Origin: Anthropogastromicrobium aceti
Lineage (GTDB): Bacteria > Bacillota > Clostridia > Lachnospirales > Lachnospiraceae
Length of the DNA stretch: 64,000 nt
Direction: 5' to 3' (one strand)
Assembly: GCF_025567095.1 (NCBI RefSeq)
Contig: NZ_JAOQJH010000017.1
The notes under the pieces are model-generated. The model searched no databases and was not told the DNA's origin. It was given only the letters and a program-made list of their open reading frames with translations. This document shows, in pieces, positions 34,915-44,543 of this stretch. Every line of letters starts with the position of its first letter. Within the stretch, counting starts at the first letter, position 1. Made by a program: the position numbers and the translations under genes.

Positions 34915-37900
34915 ATGGGTATTGGTATGGATGCATATGAGCAGATGGGAAGAGAACTTTTTGAAAAAAGTCAGGGTGCACCGATATTGCTGATTGGTAT
35001 GGGCGGTGTCGGAGGACGCATTGTGGCACAGATAGATAAAATGTTAGCAAAGGATTCACCAAGGCGCGATAAGGTGGCGATTCTTGCGATTGACACAAAT
35101 GTAAAGGATCTTCGAAAGCTGCGTGAGCAGGGAATAGAGACAATTCAGATCAGCGATGAGCGTCTGGTTCGTCAATATTTGAAGGATCATCCTCAGTATA
35201 TGAGTTGGTTTCCGAATAACATTTTTTTGAATAACAGAGGAATGCTTGAGGGCGCCGGACAGATTAGAGCAATATCTAGACTCGCAGCACTAGCTGCTGA
35301 GGAAGAAGGAAAGTTTCGCCCGATTGAAGAGGCAGTCAGAAAAATTGCAGCTGTCACGGGAAGTGGATTAAAGGAAAATATCATGACGATGGTTGTCGGA
35401 TCAATATGCGGCGGTACAGGAGCAGGCATGTTTATCCAGATCCCATTTTATGTTAAAAAAATCATTCAAAAGGTGCTTGCAATTCCAAATGTGATGGTTA
35501 GAGGCATGTTTTTGGGACCTGATATTATGGCTCCTATTCAGCCTGGAGATTTAAATCGTCAGGCTGTATATGTTAATGCATATGCCTGCCTAAAAGAATT
35601 AAATGCGTTTTATTTATTGCAGAGACGTGATGCTTCATCGTCACTTCTTCGCATGGAATATTATGATTACGGAGAAAATGAGGATCTTGAGGCAGAGGTG
35701 ATGGAGTCGCGCCAGATGTATCAGGCAATTGCAAAGGATCTTTCGTCAAAGGGCGTGGCTGTATTAGATGAAGAAATACCAGAGGAGGTACAGGAGGAAT
35801 ATCTAAAGCGAAACGGAACTATTCCATATGATCATCTGTTTTTATTTGACAGCAGCTTTAATGGCGGCACGATTGGACAAAAGCAGCTGGCAGAGGTAGA
35901 GCGCATGATTGCGTCCATGGCATATGTGCATCTGCTTACAGATGTAGGAGAAAATGCGCTGTCTGTTGAGGATAATTTTATTCTTTCCACGATTGGAAGC
36001 AATGGTATGGCTCGCTTTGGAAGCGCAGGTCTTTGCAAGATTATTTATCCAGGCGAGCAGATCATGCAGTATTGCTCAATGAGATGGATTACAGAGCTTG
36101 TTGATTCTTATTGGATGCGTATTGATAAGCGCTTTGAAGAAGAACTTATTCTGGCAAGGGAAGAACAGGCAATGAATCCGCGTATTCAGCTGCCTGGAAT
36201 TATCGAGCGTTATCAGGAGATTTTTTTGGAGGAGACATCAGGAGAACATGCAAGTATGGCATCCTTATATGCTCAGGTTTTCATGCAGAGTGATGATGGA
36301 ACAGATTTTTCGCTTGCAGATCGCTTTTTGGAGCAGATTGAGGAGATGATAGAGAATGCAACTTCAAAGGAAAGCCTGCAGCGCCTTGGAGAATCCTGTA
36401 TGGATATTTCTATTGATCAATGGATTCAGTCACCGGAAGCAGCAAGACAGGGGGTAGCAACAAATAAGCAGTCAATTAGAAATTATAGGGCTGCTGTCAT
36501 GAAGGTTATTGATGATACGAAATATTCACTTCCAAACCAAATGATTCCGGCAACGCTTAGCGCAATGATTCAGATGAGTGACCGTGACAGCTGTATTTCT
36601 CAGATTCTTGGACGTGTGCATCCGATTGCGGCTCGTTATCTTTTGTATGCGATTTTAGAGCAGACTGCAGCACGGGCAAGAGAGGCAAATGAGGATTGCT
36701 TTGGACTTGAGCTTGATCTGATAAACACGGCAGATTATGATATAAGCGGCAAAAATCCAGGGCTTCCGATAGAGGCTATTCTTGGAAAAAGGATGAACCG
36801 CAAACAAATGCGTCAGGTACTTGAGGTGTATGAGGATGCATCTGGAAGAACAGCTGCAAATTTGACTGCATATTTGTCGGCACAGCTGCGCGCAAATGTT
36901 TATGAGACGCTGCAAAAACGTCTTGAAAAGCTGTGTGATCTGTACAGACGTTTTTTCAATGTATTAGAAAGCTCTACGGAGGATCTTAGAAGACAGATTC
37001 GTGAGCTCAAAACGATGGGAAGACAGTCATCTGTAGGAGAACAATATATTTGCTGCAGTGAATCGTGTCTGGAAGCATTATATGAAAGATTTGCTCTTAT
37101 GTGTCAGAATACAGGTGCCGAGCTTCCGCAGGAGTCGGCAAGAATGATCCTTCGAAATATTTACGGGGAGATGGAGCTGGAATTAAAGAAAAACAATATG
37201 GAAGACCGCCGCAGAGAAGATATGGCTTATAATAACCGCATGAGGACGATATTTAATCAGGCAGTGGCAGAGGTGATGCAGCAAAAAGCGCGTGAGCAGG
37301 CTTCTTCTGTGGTGGAAATAAGTATATATGATGCATTTGCACTTGAGATGCAGACAGAGCTTGGCATTGTGCGTGAGCATGATCGTGCTCGTTATGATGC
37401 AATGCTGGATGCATGGATTAAAAGCAAGGTATCAGCTGCCATGACAATGGCGCAGCCTTGGATCGGCATATGCAATACAGTGGGTGCTACAACTATGTCT
37501 GTTTATCTTGCAATGCATCCTGACAATGCTGTTAGAATGGATAATACACCATCTGTCGAGGCGACAGCAGCGCGTTATTTAAAAGAACGCACAACACCAC
37601 AGGGTCATGCAGTTACTGTGCTGATCCATGATAATTTCCGTCAGAATGAATTGATTTGCTATAAGGCACGCTACAACTTGCTCATTGAAAATCTTGATAA
37701 ATTCAAACGGGCAGGAGAGGCACATCGCTACTATGAGCAGCGAATCAATCGTATTGGTCAGCTGCCAGGTACGTCAAGAGAGTCTGAGATCATTACTGTA
37801 ATCAATCCTCATTTAAATAAATATTGGTGCGAGGAGGGCTTTCTTCCAAGTATTTATCCATCGCAGCGAATTGTGGATGAAAAAAATAACATGCGAGCCT

Positions 37901-38613
37901 TTTTCTATGCACTAACACTTGAAAAGCCTTGCTGTGTACGTTTGAAAAATACTAAGGGAAAAATATCATGGTGGTTTCTTCGTGGTATGGATACGATTCG
38001 CGTCAAGGCAGCAGGTGTCCCAATTGGAAGTTCTTATGCAGATCTGTATGAAGCGATGAAATTTAACAGGGATATGAAATATACACTTTTATATTATGGA
38101 AAAAATCATTTGCATCGTATAAAGGCTCAAAGCATGCAGGATCAGCTAGAACAGGAAATTTACACGCAGCCGATAATTGCCGATATGATTCAGCAGGAGA
38201 AGGAGCCAGACGATGAAAATATGCTTGATATTTTTGAAAAGATGTCAAGAAGTATGGAAAGTGCACAGTTTAATCGTTTGTTAGAGGGATTGGCACAGTT
38301 TATTCGTGAGTATTGTGAGTACATGTTTGATAAGGACGAGGTCAAGGTAATATACGCATGCCGAAATATAAGAAATGCTATTGCAACATTCTCAAAGCTT
38401 TATCAAAGAAGCAAACAGGAAAAGCTTACATACAGAGAAGAACATTTATTGTCAGTTTTCCTTGAGCTTTATGAAGAAGATGACATGGCAGATTCAAACG
38501 CAGGATTAAGCAAAGTCCTTTATGATACTGATGATCCGGATGCAGAAGCTGCAGTCGCAAAAGATGAGCCAGGTGAGAAAATTTTTACAGATGATTATGA
38601 TGATCTTGCCTAA
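34915..38613 (+). CDS. Giant tubulin/FtsZ-like GTPase-domain protein
   Basis: The 1232-residue protein starts with a tubulin-like nucleotide domain. It has a glycine loop GMGGVGG (28-34), AIDTNVKDL (58-66, like the FtsZ NTD strand), GAGQIRAISRLAA (113-125) and the tubulin signature GGTGAGM (166-172). It matches the Tubulin_2 type rather than FtsZ, which is about 380 residues and has its own locus. The remaining 800 residues are mostly helical with no motif that I can name. No membrane segments are seen. AGAAAGG lies close before ATG 34915; ATG 34927 is an alternative. It probably forms GTP-dependent assemblies with the three neighbouring products. Confidence 0.8.
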   Translation: MGIGMDAYEQMGRELFEKSQGAPILLIGMGGVGGRIVAQIDKMLAKDSPRRDKVAILAIDTNVKDLRKLREQGIETIQISDERLVRQYLKDHPQYMSWFPNNIFLNNRGMLEGAGQIRAISRLAALAAEEEGKFRPIEEAVRKIAAVTGSGLKENIMTMVVGSICGGTGAGMFIQIPFYVKKIIQKVLAIPNVMVRGMFLGPDIMAPIQPGDLNRQAVYVNAYACLKELNAFYLLQRRDASSSLLRMEYYDYGENEDLEAEVMESRQMYQAIAKDLSSKGVAVLDEEIPEEVQEEYLKRNGTIPYDHLFLFDSSFNGGTIGQKQLAEVERMIASMAYVHLLTDVGENALSVEDNFILSTIGSNGMARFGSAGLCKIIYPGEQIMQYCSMRWITELVDSYWMRIDKRFEEELILAREEQAMNPRIQLPGIIERYQEIFLEETSGEHASMASLYAQVFMQSDDGTDFSLADRFLEQIEEMIENATSKESLQRLGESCMDISIDQWIQSPEAARQGVATNKQSIRNYRAAVMKVIDDTKYSLPNQMIPATLSAMIQMSDRDSCISQILGRVHPIAARYLLYAILEQTAARAREANEDCFGLELDLINTADYDISGKNPGLPIEAILGKRMNRKQMRQVLEVYEDASGRTAANLTAYLSAQLRANVYETLQKRLEKLCDLYRRFFNVLESSTEDLRRQIRELKTMGRQSSVGEQYICCSESCLEALYERFALMCQNTGAELPQESARMILRNIYGEMELELKKNNMEDRRREDMAYNNRMRTIFNQAVAEVMQQKAREQASSVVEISIYDAFALEMQTELGIVREHDRARYDAMLDAWIKSKVSAAMTMAQPWIGICNTVGATTMSVYLAMHPDNAVRMDNTPSVEATAARYLKERTTPQGHAVTVLIHDNFRQNELICYKARYNLLIENLDKFKRAGEAHRYYEQRINRIGQLPGTSRESEIITVINPHLNKYWCEEGFLPSIYPSQRIVDEKNNMRAFFYALTLEKPCCVRLKNTKGKISWWFLRGMDTIRVKAAGVPIGSSYADLYEAMKFNRDMKYTLLYYGKNHLHRIKAQSMQDQLEQEIYTQPIIADMIQQEKEPDDENMLDIFEKMSRSMESAQFNRLLEGLAQFIREYCEYMFDKDEVKVIYACRNIRNAIATFSKLYQRSKQEKLTYREEHLLSVFLELYEEDDMADSNAGLSKVLYDTDDPDAEAAVAKDEPGEKIFTDDYDDLA

Positions 38614-38646
38614 ACAAAGGCAGCGCTATAGTAAGGGGGTGAAAAA

Positions 38647-40758
38647 ATGCTGTATGTGGTGAATGTGGAAGCGTGTATTCATCAGGAAAATTATGGTATT
38701 TTTTTCTATGAGCCTGCAGCAAAGCAAAAGATAGAGCTGTTTGAGGCAAAATGGACATTTGAGTCACTGACAGATGTGTTTTCACAAATTGCAGCGCATA
38801 TAAACCGTCGCGAGTTTGAAGATAATGATTATCAGGTCATCGTATGTGTAAGAAAACATAAAAGAGCATCAAGACATCAGATGAATGCTCAGCTTATATG
38901 GCATGACACAACACTATATGCAAAGACACTCACAGCAAGAGCACTTGAGCAGTCTGGTATGACATCTGTACTGACTTCATCGTATACAAGAAAAATAAAA
39001 ATTGTTTTTCAGTCTGAGCAGGAATATTTTGGAAGTGCACAGCAGATAAGCAGCTGGGAGGAGGAACAGGAAGGTCTTAGATCCTTTTTAGGAAGTCTGC
39101 AGGTTGCGTGTGAGGCTATACAAAATAATCAGAGTGATCATGAAGATATGTCTGGTGAGAAAAATTCATATGTCATGGTAGACAGCTTTGGACTGCCATC
39201 AGTGCTTACTCCTAAGGAGTGGGAGAATACTCTTTTTCAGGCGCTTAATGTTGCAGTGCTTAACGCAAAGAGGGAATCTTCACAGACATGGCTTCAAAGA
39301 AGGATTCTTTCTGTAATAGAGGAAGAAAAGCTGCTTGACGAGAAAGTGAGAATGCCAGAGGAGGAACTTCCACAGATTGATAATATAAATTCGCCAGATG
39401 AAATATCAGATGACAATTATGGCGAATATATAAGCCATCGTCTTAGAAGTGTAATCGAAGGAAGTCAGATAGGGCGTGTATGTGAAGTTATTTATTGGCC
39501 GGTTGCAGCAAATAGCAGCCAGGCGAGTACACTTGCTATGTTTGGGCTTGTGGAGCTTTTGTGTATGCAAAAAGAAATCACACAAGAAAGCATACAGCGT
39601 TATTTGACACAGGGAGATCCTCGTGCAGCCAAACAACTGCAGGAACACTTTTTGGATGTTCTGGATGGATACCGATATCAGCTTAGAAAAAAACGTCAGC
39701 AGATCATACGTGAAATTCAGGCAGAGCATGCAGACTTATATGCATCAAATGACCAAGAAACATCTTTTGAGCAGGAACAAAGGATTCATATAGAACCTTT
39801 GATGGTTCCAAGTGCACCGCAGGAATATCAGGAGCATTTAAAAAATGTAAAGATGCAGCTTGACATCTGTGAGCTTTCTTTAAAAGAAGGAAAGAAAAGT
39901 GAGATGAAGGAGCGTATAGAGCAGGCCTTTGATATTCTTTTTAAGACAACAGATGGTTTAGAGGATGAGCTTGTGGCATATCAAAAGGCGGCAGCGAAGA
40001 CACTTTATCGGGAGATAGAGCAGTCTGCTTCAATTGGTTTTGAATCAGTATCATCAGTAAATAAGCCAAGCAAAGCATCTATTCAAACAAAAAAAATACA
40101 GAAGCAAAATACAGAAGCATCTGCAAAGGAAATGATCACAAAATGGAAGCAAGATATGCAGTTTCTTGTGCACTGCGCAAAGCTTACAGGATTCTTGCCA
40201 TCATTTTTGTATCTGTGCGGCTGCATGGCATTTGCTGCAGGTGTCTATTTTCCAGTCCATAAGGGTGAAGGCGTACAGTCTGTGTATGCAGGTCTTTGCG
40301 CTATGGCTGTTATCATTATTTTTCTGGCGGTGGGCAGTTTTAATATTTCTGGCTATTTTATGAAGGAGATTCGTAAGAGCTATGCACATTTGCAAAACCA
40401 GATAGAGCAAGTTTTGAAGGCGTATCAATTTAGAGCACAGGATTATGAAAATTGTCTGAATGAATGGCTGTGTGAATTTAATAAGCAGCAGTTTAAGAAT
40501 GATCAGGCACAAAAAAATCAAGGCAAAAATGAGCAGATATCAGCGCGTGCATGGCATCTTGCGAACATCAAGCGCATTTTAGATTTGCTGGATTCATTTG
40601 GGTTTGAGCAGAATAATCATGTGACTGTACAAACAGAAGATGCAGCGATTGCATCACGCATTGTGCAGCCAATGGATTATAGTCAAAAAGAGCTTGGAAA
40701 CGAATGCTATTGGCCAGTTTGGACAGAAAATGAGATTGAAAGGGGGCAAGGAAGGTGA
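38647..40758 (+). CDS. Unknown membrane protein of the VWA/tubulin-like operon
   Basis: I do not recognise this 703-residue protein. Residues 1-230 look like a globular domain (MLYVVNVEACIHQENYGIFFYEP start), followed by a long helical and coiled-coil region (about 320-500). Two membrane segments lie at about 514-536 and 543-566, then comes a cytoplasmic helical tail. AAGGGGGTG precedes the ATG. Its stop overlaps the GTG start of the next gene by 4 bases. Being between the tubulin-like protein and another membrane protein, it may tether the polymer to the membrane; this is inference. Confidence 0.65.
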   Translation: MLYVVNVEACIHQENYGIFFYEPAAKQKIELFEAKWTFESLTDVFSQIAAHINRREFEDNDYQVIVCVRKHKRASRHQMNAQLIWHDTTLYAKTLTARALEQSGMTSVLTSSYTRKIKIVFQSEQEYFGSAQQISSWEEEQEGLRSFLGSLQVACEAIQNNQSDHEDMSGEKNSYVMVDSFGLPSVLTPKEWENTLFQALNVAVLNAKRESSQTWLQRRILSVIEEEKLLDEKVRMPEEELPQIDNINSPDEISDDNYGEYISHRLRSVIEGSQIGRVCEVIYWPVAANSSQASTLAMFGLVELLCMQKEITQESIQRYLTQGDPRAAKQLQEHFLDVLDGYRYQLRKKRQQIIREIQAEHADLYASNDQETSFEQEQRIHIEPLMVPSAPQEYQEHLKNVKMQLDICELSLKEGKKSEMKERIEQAFDILFKTTDGLEDELVAYQKAAAKTLYREIEQSASIGFESVSSVNKPSKASIQTKKIQKQNTEASAKEMITKWKQDMQFLVHCAKLTGFLPSFLYLCGCMAFAAGVYFPVHKGEGVQSVYAGLCAMAVIIIFLAVGSFNISGYFMKEIRKSYAHLQNQIEQVLKAYQFRAQDYENCLNEWLCEFNKQQFKNDQAQKNQGKNEQISARAWHLANIKRILDLLDSFGFEQNNHVTVQTEDAAIASRIVQPMDYSQKELGNECYWPVWTENEIERGQGR

Positions 40759-43043
40759 AAGAAATTGTGACGATTATTTTTGCTTTATTATTTCTGGCAC
40801 TTGATTTGTCTCTGATTGTTTCAGTAAAGAGGCTCATAAAGGCAGGAAGCAAGATTCAGGGAGCAGCGGCAGCTGTCTGCTATGGAATTTTTGGTGTTGT
40901 GGCTGTATTTGCGTGCGGAATTGGAAGCGAAGGCATGTATCAGTCAATGAAAAAGACAGCATTGTTTTCTTATATAAAAACAAATTTTTTGTCTGGAAGC
41001 AATCCGCAGGTTTTATACTTTCTTTTTTATATACTGATGATTAATTTTGCAGTATGCATTGCTGGTCTTTTGATTTGGTGGTTTATTTTACTTATGAGCA
41101 AATTGACATGCGTGCAAAATGCAGCCATATATATCAAAGAAAAAATGAGAAAACGTCCATTTACAACTATACTTGGTAAATGGATCTGGAATCTTAGCAG
41201 TGCGATGCTCGTTTTATTTTTTATTCAAATTGTGTGCGGACTGATTGCAGTGTATGTGAAAATTCCAGAGTTTTCTTATATAAGAAAAACACAGTGGTTA
41301 TACGGCTTTTTTAGGCTTACGTTTTTGATTAGTCTTGTAATGGCTGGTGTTGGCAGAGCACTTAGCTATGATGTCAAATGGTCACTTGAACAGGGAGCAC
41401 CACAAGAGTCAGCAACACAAAAAACTGAAAAAAAGCAAGCATCGTATGAGCGATTGCTTTTGGGTGTTAATCTGAGGGTGGCATCTGGAAGTGATTTGAA
41501 AATGGTGCTTCCAGATTATCTGTATGAATGCTTTCAAAGACGCCACAGAGTAGTCTTTCTATGCAGAGGAAAAGAAGAAAAATTGCATTGGCAGATGACT
41601 TTAACTGATATGCTTACAGGACGATTTGGTGAAATTTGCTTGATTAGAATTGGTGAAGCAATACACTTGAAGAATCGCGAAGATATTGATATACTTGTGG
41701 CAGATGCGGATGAATTTTTACATACAAATTTACAGCAAATTTGGCCGCAGTGGTTTTTTCAGGTTGGATTCGTCATTTTGTCTGATTCACATCGTTTTCT
41801 GGCAGATACGACACAGGCAGATGCTTTTTTTGCTCTTTGGAGACAGATGGCTAGTCAGGATTTTTTGCAAAGAAGCAGCAAATCTTCGATTCAGTATTTA
41901 TTTTTAGACTGTACAATGAGCGCACAGGAAAAAGAAGCACTTGTTTATTATGCAGGAGGCGATGTTGAAGATCAAGCTGATTGGGAAAAAGAAGCATCTA
42001 ATGAGGAAAGCAGAGAATTAGTTCCATGGCTTGTTGTATCACAGGCAGGTCTTTACAGAAGATTACTTCTTTTAATGAAGACAGAAAATGGGGTGCCTGA
42101 GAGTTGGCTTATCAGACAAAAAAAGCGCTTTGGTATGGAGCATGCATCAACGGAGGAGTTTCTAAAAAACGTATTGTCAGCTGTTCTTCCAGACTATCCG
42201 GTGCAAAGCATCTATGATATCTTTTCATTTGAGGAGGAGCCAGCCTGGCCGCATGGCAAATGGAAAGTTCGCTTAAGCGATGCAGCAGCAGAGGCAATTT
42301 TGACAAGGAGAGACACAGAGAAAAAGCTTATCAGCACTCGACCAGGAATGATTCGCCTGCCGGATATAGTCTACGAAATGGAAGATGCGGCGCCGCTTGG
42401 AAGCAAGCTTGAGCAAAACAATTGGCGTATGCAGCTTTGTGAGGCAAAGATAAAACGAACATGCAGGGGTGTTTATTTTCTTGCAGAAACAAGGAGTCTT
42501 TCTGATTATGATCATATGATACATGAGGAATATGAAGAAAAATCAGTATTTAGACAGCCTGATCAGTACGAGACAGTTTTTTTGCAGCTTACAATTATGT
42601 GCAGTGAGAGTTCAGAGAAAAAACAGCTTGCGCAGTTATTGGCATCAGTTTGCAATGAAGTGTTATCGACCATCTTTCCTTATAATAAAGGGCAAATTAC
42701 GGCATGTTATCGTGATGAGGATTCTTCTTTGGGAATTGTTCCTTTTATCAGACATAGTCAGACAAAGGAAAATATGTACCAGGATGCGTTTGTGATTGAT
42801 CTTATCGAAAATCAGAGTGAGGAAGGACTTGCCGCCGCACTTTATAAAAACAGCAGTCTTCTTTTTATGCTGTGCAGGGAATGGCTAAGACGCGCTGTAG
42901 ATGATCCAAAGTCAAACGAGGCCGCGCTTGTAGATTATATGATGAAAGCACAGCAAACACAGCTGATGCTTCCTGCCGCATCTGAAAGTGCAGGACAGCT
43001 TGCAGGATTAGCGAAGCTTCTCTTGGGACTTTTGAGCGAGTAA
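40755..43043 (+). CDS. Membrane protein with degenerate helicase-like domain (VWA/tubulin-like operon)
   Basis: The 762-residue protein has five membrane segments (about 3-25, 36-58, 88-115, 144-170, 184-203) and then a soluble part of about 550 residues. In that part, RHRVVFLCRG, DIDILVADADEFL and FVILSDSHRFL follow the order of a DEAD/DEAH-type NTPase core, but the P-loop is absent and the DExH box reads SDSH, so it is probably inactive. No named family is recognised. It starts at GTG 40755 in a GTGA overlap. It is the last gene of the operon, so the four products are likely made together. Confidence 0.65.
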   Translation: MKEIVTIIFALLFLALDLSLIVSVKRLIKAGSKIQGAAAAVCYGIFGVVAVFACGIGSEGMYQSMKKTALFSYIKTNFLSGSNPQVLYFLFYILMINFAVCIAGLLIWWFILLMSKLTCVQNAAIYIKEKMRKRPFTTILGKWIWNLSSAMLVLFFIQIVCGLIAVYVKIPEFSYIRKTQWLYGFFRLTFLISLVMAGVGRALSYDVKWSLEQGAPQESATQKTEKKQASYERLLLGVNLRVASGSDLKMVLPDYLYECFQRRHRVVFLCRGKEEKLHWQMTLTDMLTGRFGEICLIRIGEAIHLKNREDIDILVADADEFLHTNLQQIWPQWFFQVGFVILSDSHRFLADTTQADAFFALWRQMASQDFLQRSSKSSIQYLFLDCTMSAQEKEALVYYAGGDVEDQADWEKEASNEESRELVPWLVVSQAGLYRRLLLLMKTENGVPESWLIRQKKRFGMEHASTEEFLKNVLSAVLPDYPVQSIYDIFSFEEEPAWPHGKWKVRLSDAAAEAILTRRDTEKKLISTRPGMIRLPDIVYEMEDAAPLGSKLEQNNWRMQLCEAKIKRTCRGVYFLAETRSLSDYDHMIHEEYEEKSVFRQPDQYETVFLQLTIMCSESSEKKQLAQLLASVCNEVLSTIFPYNKGQITACYRDEDSSLGIVPFIRHSQTKENMYQDAFVIDLIENQSEEGLAAALYKNSSLLFMLCREWLRRAVDDPKSNEAALVDYMMKAQQTQLMLPAASESAGQLAGLAKLLLGLLSE

Positions 43044-43106
43044 ACATGATTGTCACCTGCCAGCCAAATAGCGATGAACAGCTAGAAAATTAGGAGGAAA
43101 ACAAAA

Positions 43107-43640
43107 ATGAGTGGAGAAAAAAATCAGGTATTAGAGAATATGAAAACAAGAAGAAGTATCCGCAAATATAAGCCGGATATGGTTCCGAAGGAAATTATTG
43201 AGAAGATTGCAGAGGCTGGAACATACGCTGCAACTGGCATGGGCAAGCAGTCTCCAATCATTATTGCCGTTACAAACAAAGAACTTAGAGATCGTCTTTC
43301 CAAAATGAATGCACAGGTTATGGGATCAAACAGCGATCCATTTTACGGTGCACCAGTAGTTTTAATCGTTCTGGCAAATAAAAATTATGGCACTTATGTT
43401 TACGATGGAAGCCTTGTCATGGGTAATCTGATGTTAGCCGCACATGAGCTAGGCATAGCAAGCTGCTGGATCCACCGTGCAAAAGAAGAATTTGAAAGCC
43501 CAGAAGGAAAGCAGATCTTAAAAGATTTAGGCATTACAGGTGATTATGAAGGCATCGGTCATTGTATTTTAGGTTATGCTGACTGTGAAGAGCCAACAGC
43601 TGCACCGAGAAAAGAAAACTATGTGATTTTTGCGGAGTAA
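43107..43640 (+). CDS. Nitroreductase family protein
   Basis: The 177-residue flavin-binding protein has the nitroreductase start (LENMKTRRSIRKYKPDMVPKEIIEKI), with the FMN phosphate arginines, and the C-terminal GHCILGYAD strand. Such enzymes reduce nitro groups, quinones or flavins with NAD(P)H. It starts behind TTAGGAGG and stands 63 bases after the tubulin-like operon, with no clear terminator between. It is most likely a separate housekeeping gene; substrate unknown. Confidence 0.88.
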   Translation: MSGEKNQVLENMKTRRSIRKYKPDMVPKEIIEKIAEAGTYAATGMGKQSPIIIAVTNKELRDRLSKMNAQVMGSNSDPFYGAPVVLIVLANKNYGTYVYDGSLVMGNLMLAAHELGIASCWIHRAKEEFESPEGKQILKDLGITGDYEGIGHCILGYADCEEPTAAPRKENYVIFAE

Positions 43641-43739
43641 GCGCAAAAGTGTTTATAGGAATTTAACTTGCCTCTTTTCGAAAATGGCGGTATACTTGCT
43701 ATATGAAGCGATTTACCGCTTTTTGGAAAGGGGTTTTTC

Positions 43740-44360
43740 ATGGCTATAGCGACAAAAAAACTTCTGGCGGACGGTTTAAAAGAGCTGCTGGAGAAAAAAA
43801 CATTAGATAAAATCACAGTAAAAGAGCTGGTGGCTACCTGCGGTGTAAATCGCCAGACCTTTTATTATAACTTTCAGGATATTTATGAATTATTGGAATG
43901 GATTTTTGTGGAAGAAGGAAAGCGCGTCAGAAAAGAAACAGCAGAAAAGAAAAATTGGCAGGATAGGCTTCATGCTGTAATTGATGAACTGAATAAGGAA
44001 GATAATAGACGTCTTATTTTGAATGCATTTTATTCTGTAAACCCTATGCAGATTGACCGTTTTATGCAAAATTATTTTCGGCCGGCTGTAGAAGAAATTC
44101 TTACTGAATATATTCAGGATGTGGATATTTCTGAGGAAAACCGCGAATTTATGATTCGCATGTATGATTTGTTCTGGGTGGATCTTGTGATGCGATGGAT
44201 TCAGACAGGCATGGAGATTAGTGAGATGACAGGTGATATTGAAAAGATCATGTATGTCATGACGGGCTCTAGCCAGTACATAGCACAAAGTTTGAAGGCA
44301 TTTGAAAACAAGGATCGTAAGGCATTGCGACCGGCAGGAGAAAAAAATAAAAAAAATTAG
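43740..44360 (+). CDS. TetR/AcrR-type regulator (DhaS-like)
   Basis: The 206-residue protein has a TetR helix-turn-helix at 5-47 (KITVKELVATCGVNRQTFYYNFQDIYELLEWIF) and a helical ligand domain of the TetR_C_8 type. GGAAAGGGG precedes the ATG. A promoter-like pair, TTGCCT near 43669 and TATACT near 43692, lies upstream. It is followed by a strong terminator and then, on the same strand, a radical SAM gene that it may control. Confidence 0.85.
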   Translation: MAIATKKLLADGLKELLEKKTLDKITVKELVATCGVNRQTFYYNFQDIYELLEWIFVEEGKRVRKETAEKKNWQDRLHAVIDELNKEDNRRLILNAFYSVNPMQIDRFMQNYFRPAVEEILTEYIQDVDISEENREFMIRMYDLFWVDLVMRWIQTGMEISEMTGDIEKIMYVMTGSSQYIAQSLKAFENKDRKALRPAGEKNKKN

Positions 44361-44372
44361 CTAGACAAAACA

Positions 44373-44408
44373 GGCACTTTGTTTAAATTTAAACAGAGTG
44401 CTTTTTTT
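44373..44408 (+). terminator. Terminator after the TetR gene
   Basis: GCACTTTGTTTAAA pairs with TTTAAACAGAGTGC over 14 positions with one mismatch, and seven T follow. Confidence 0.9.
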
Positions 44409-44543
44409 GTCTATTCCTTTTATTTCCAACAATAGGTACAATAAAGTCAATTCAAAGGCAATAGCATTTATACAAAAGATGCAGCCACGAAGGATTACAG
44501 TTCACAAAATACGAATTGCAATCAAGAGATGGGAGGAATCGAT

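Noticed and set aside
34915..38613. Cell-division protein FtsZ
   Set aside because: It is three times too long, has a different context, and is not beside division or wall genes; only the nucleotide domain is similar.
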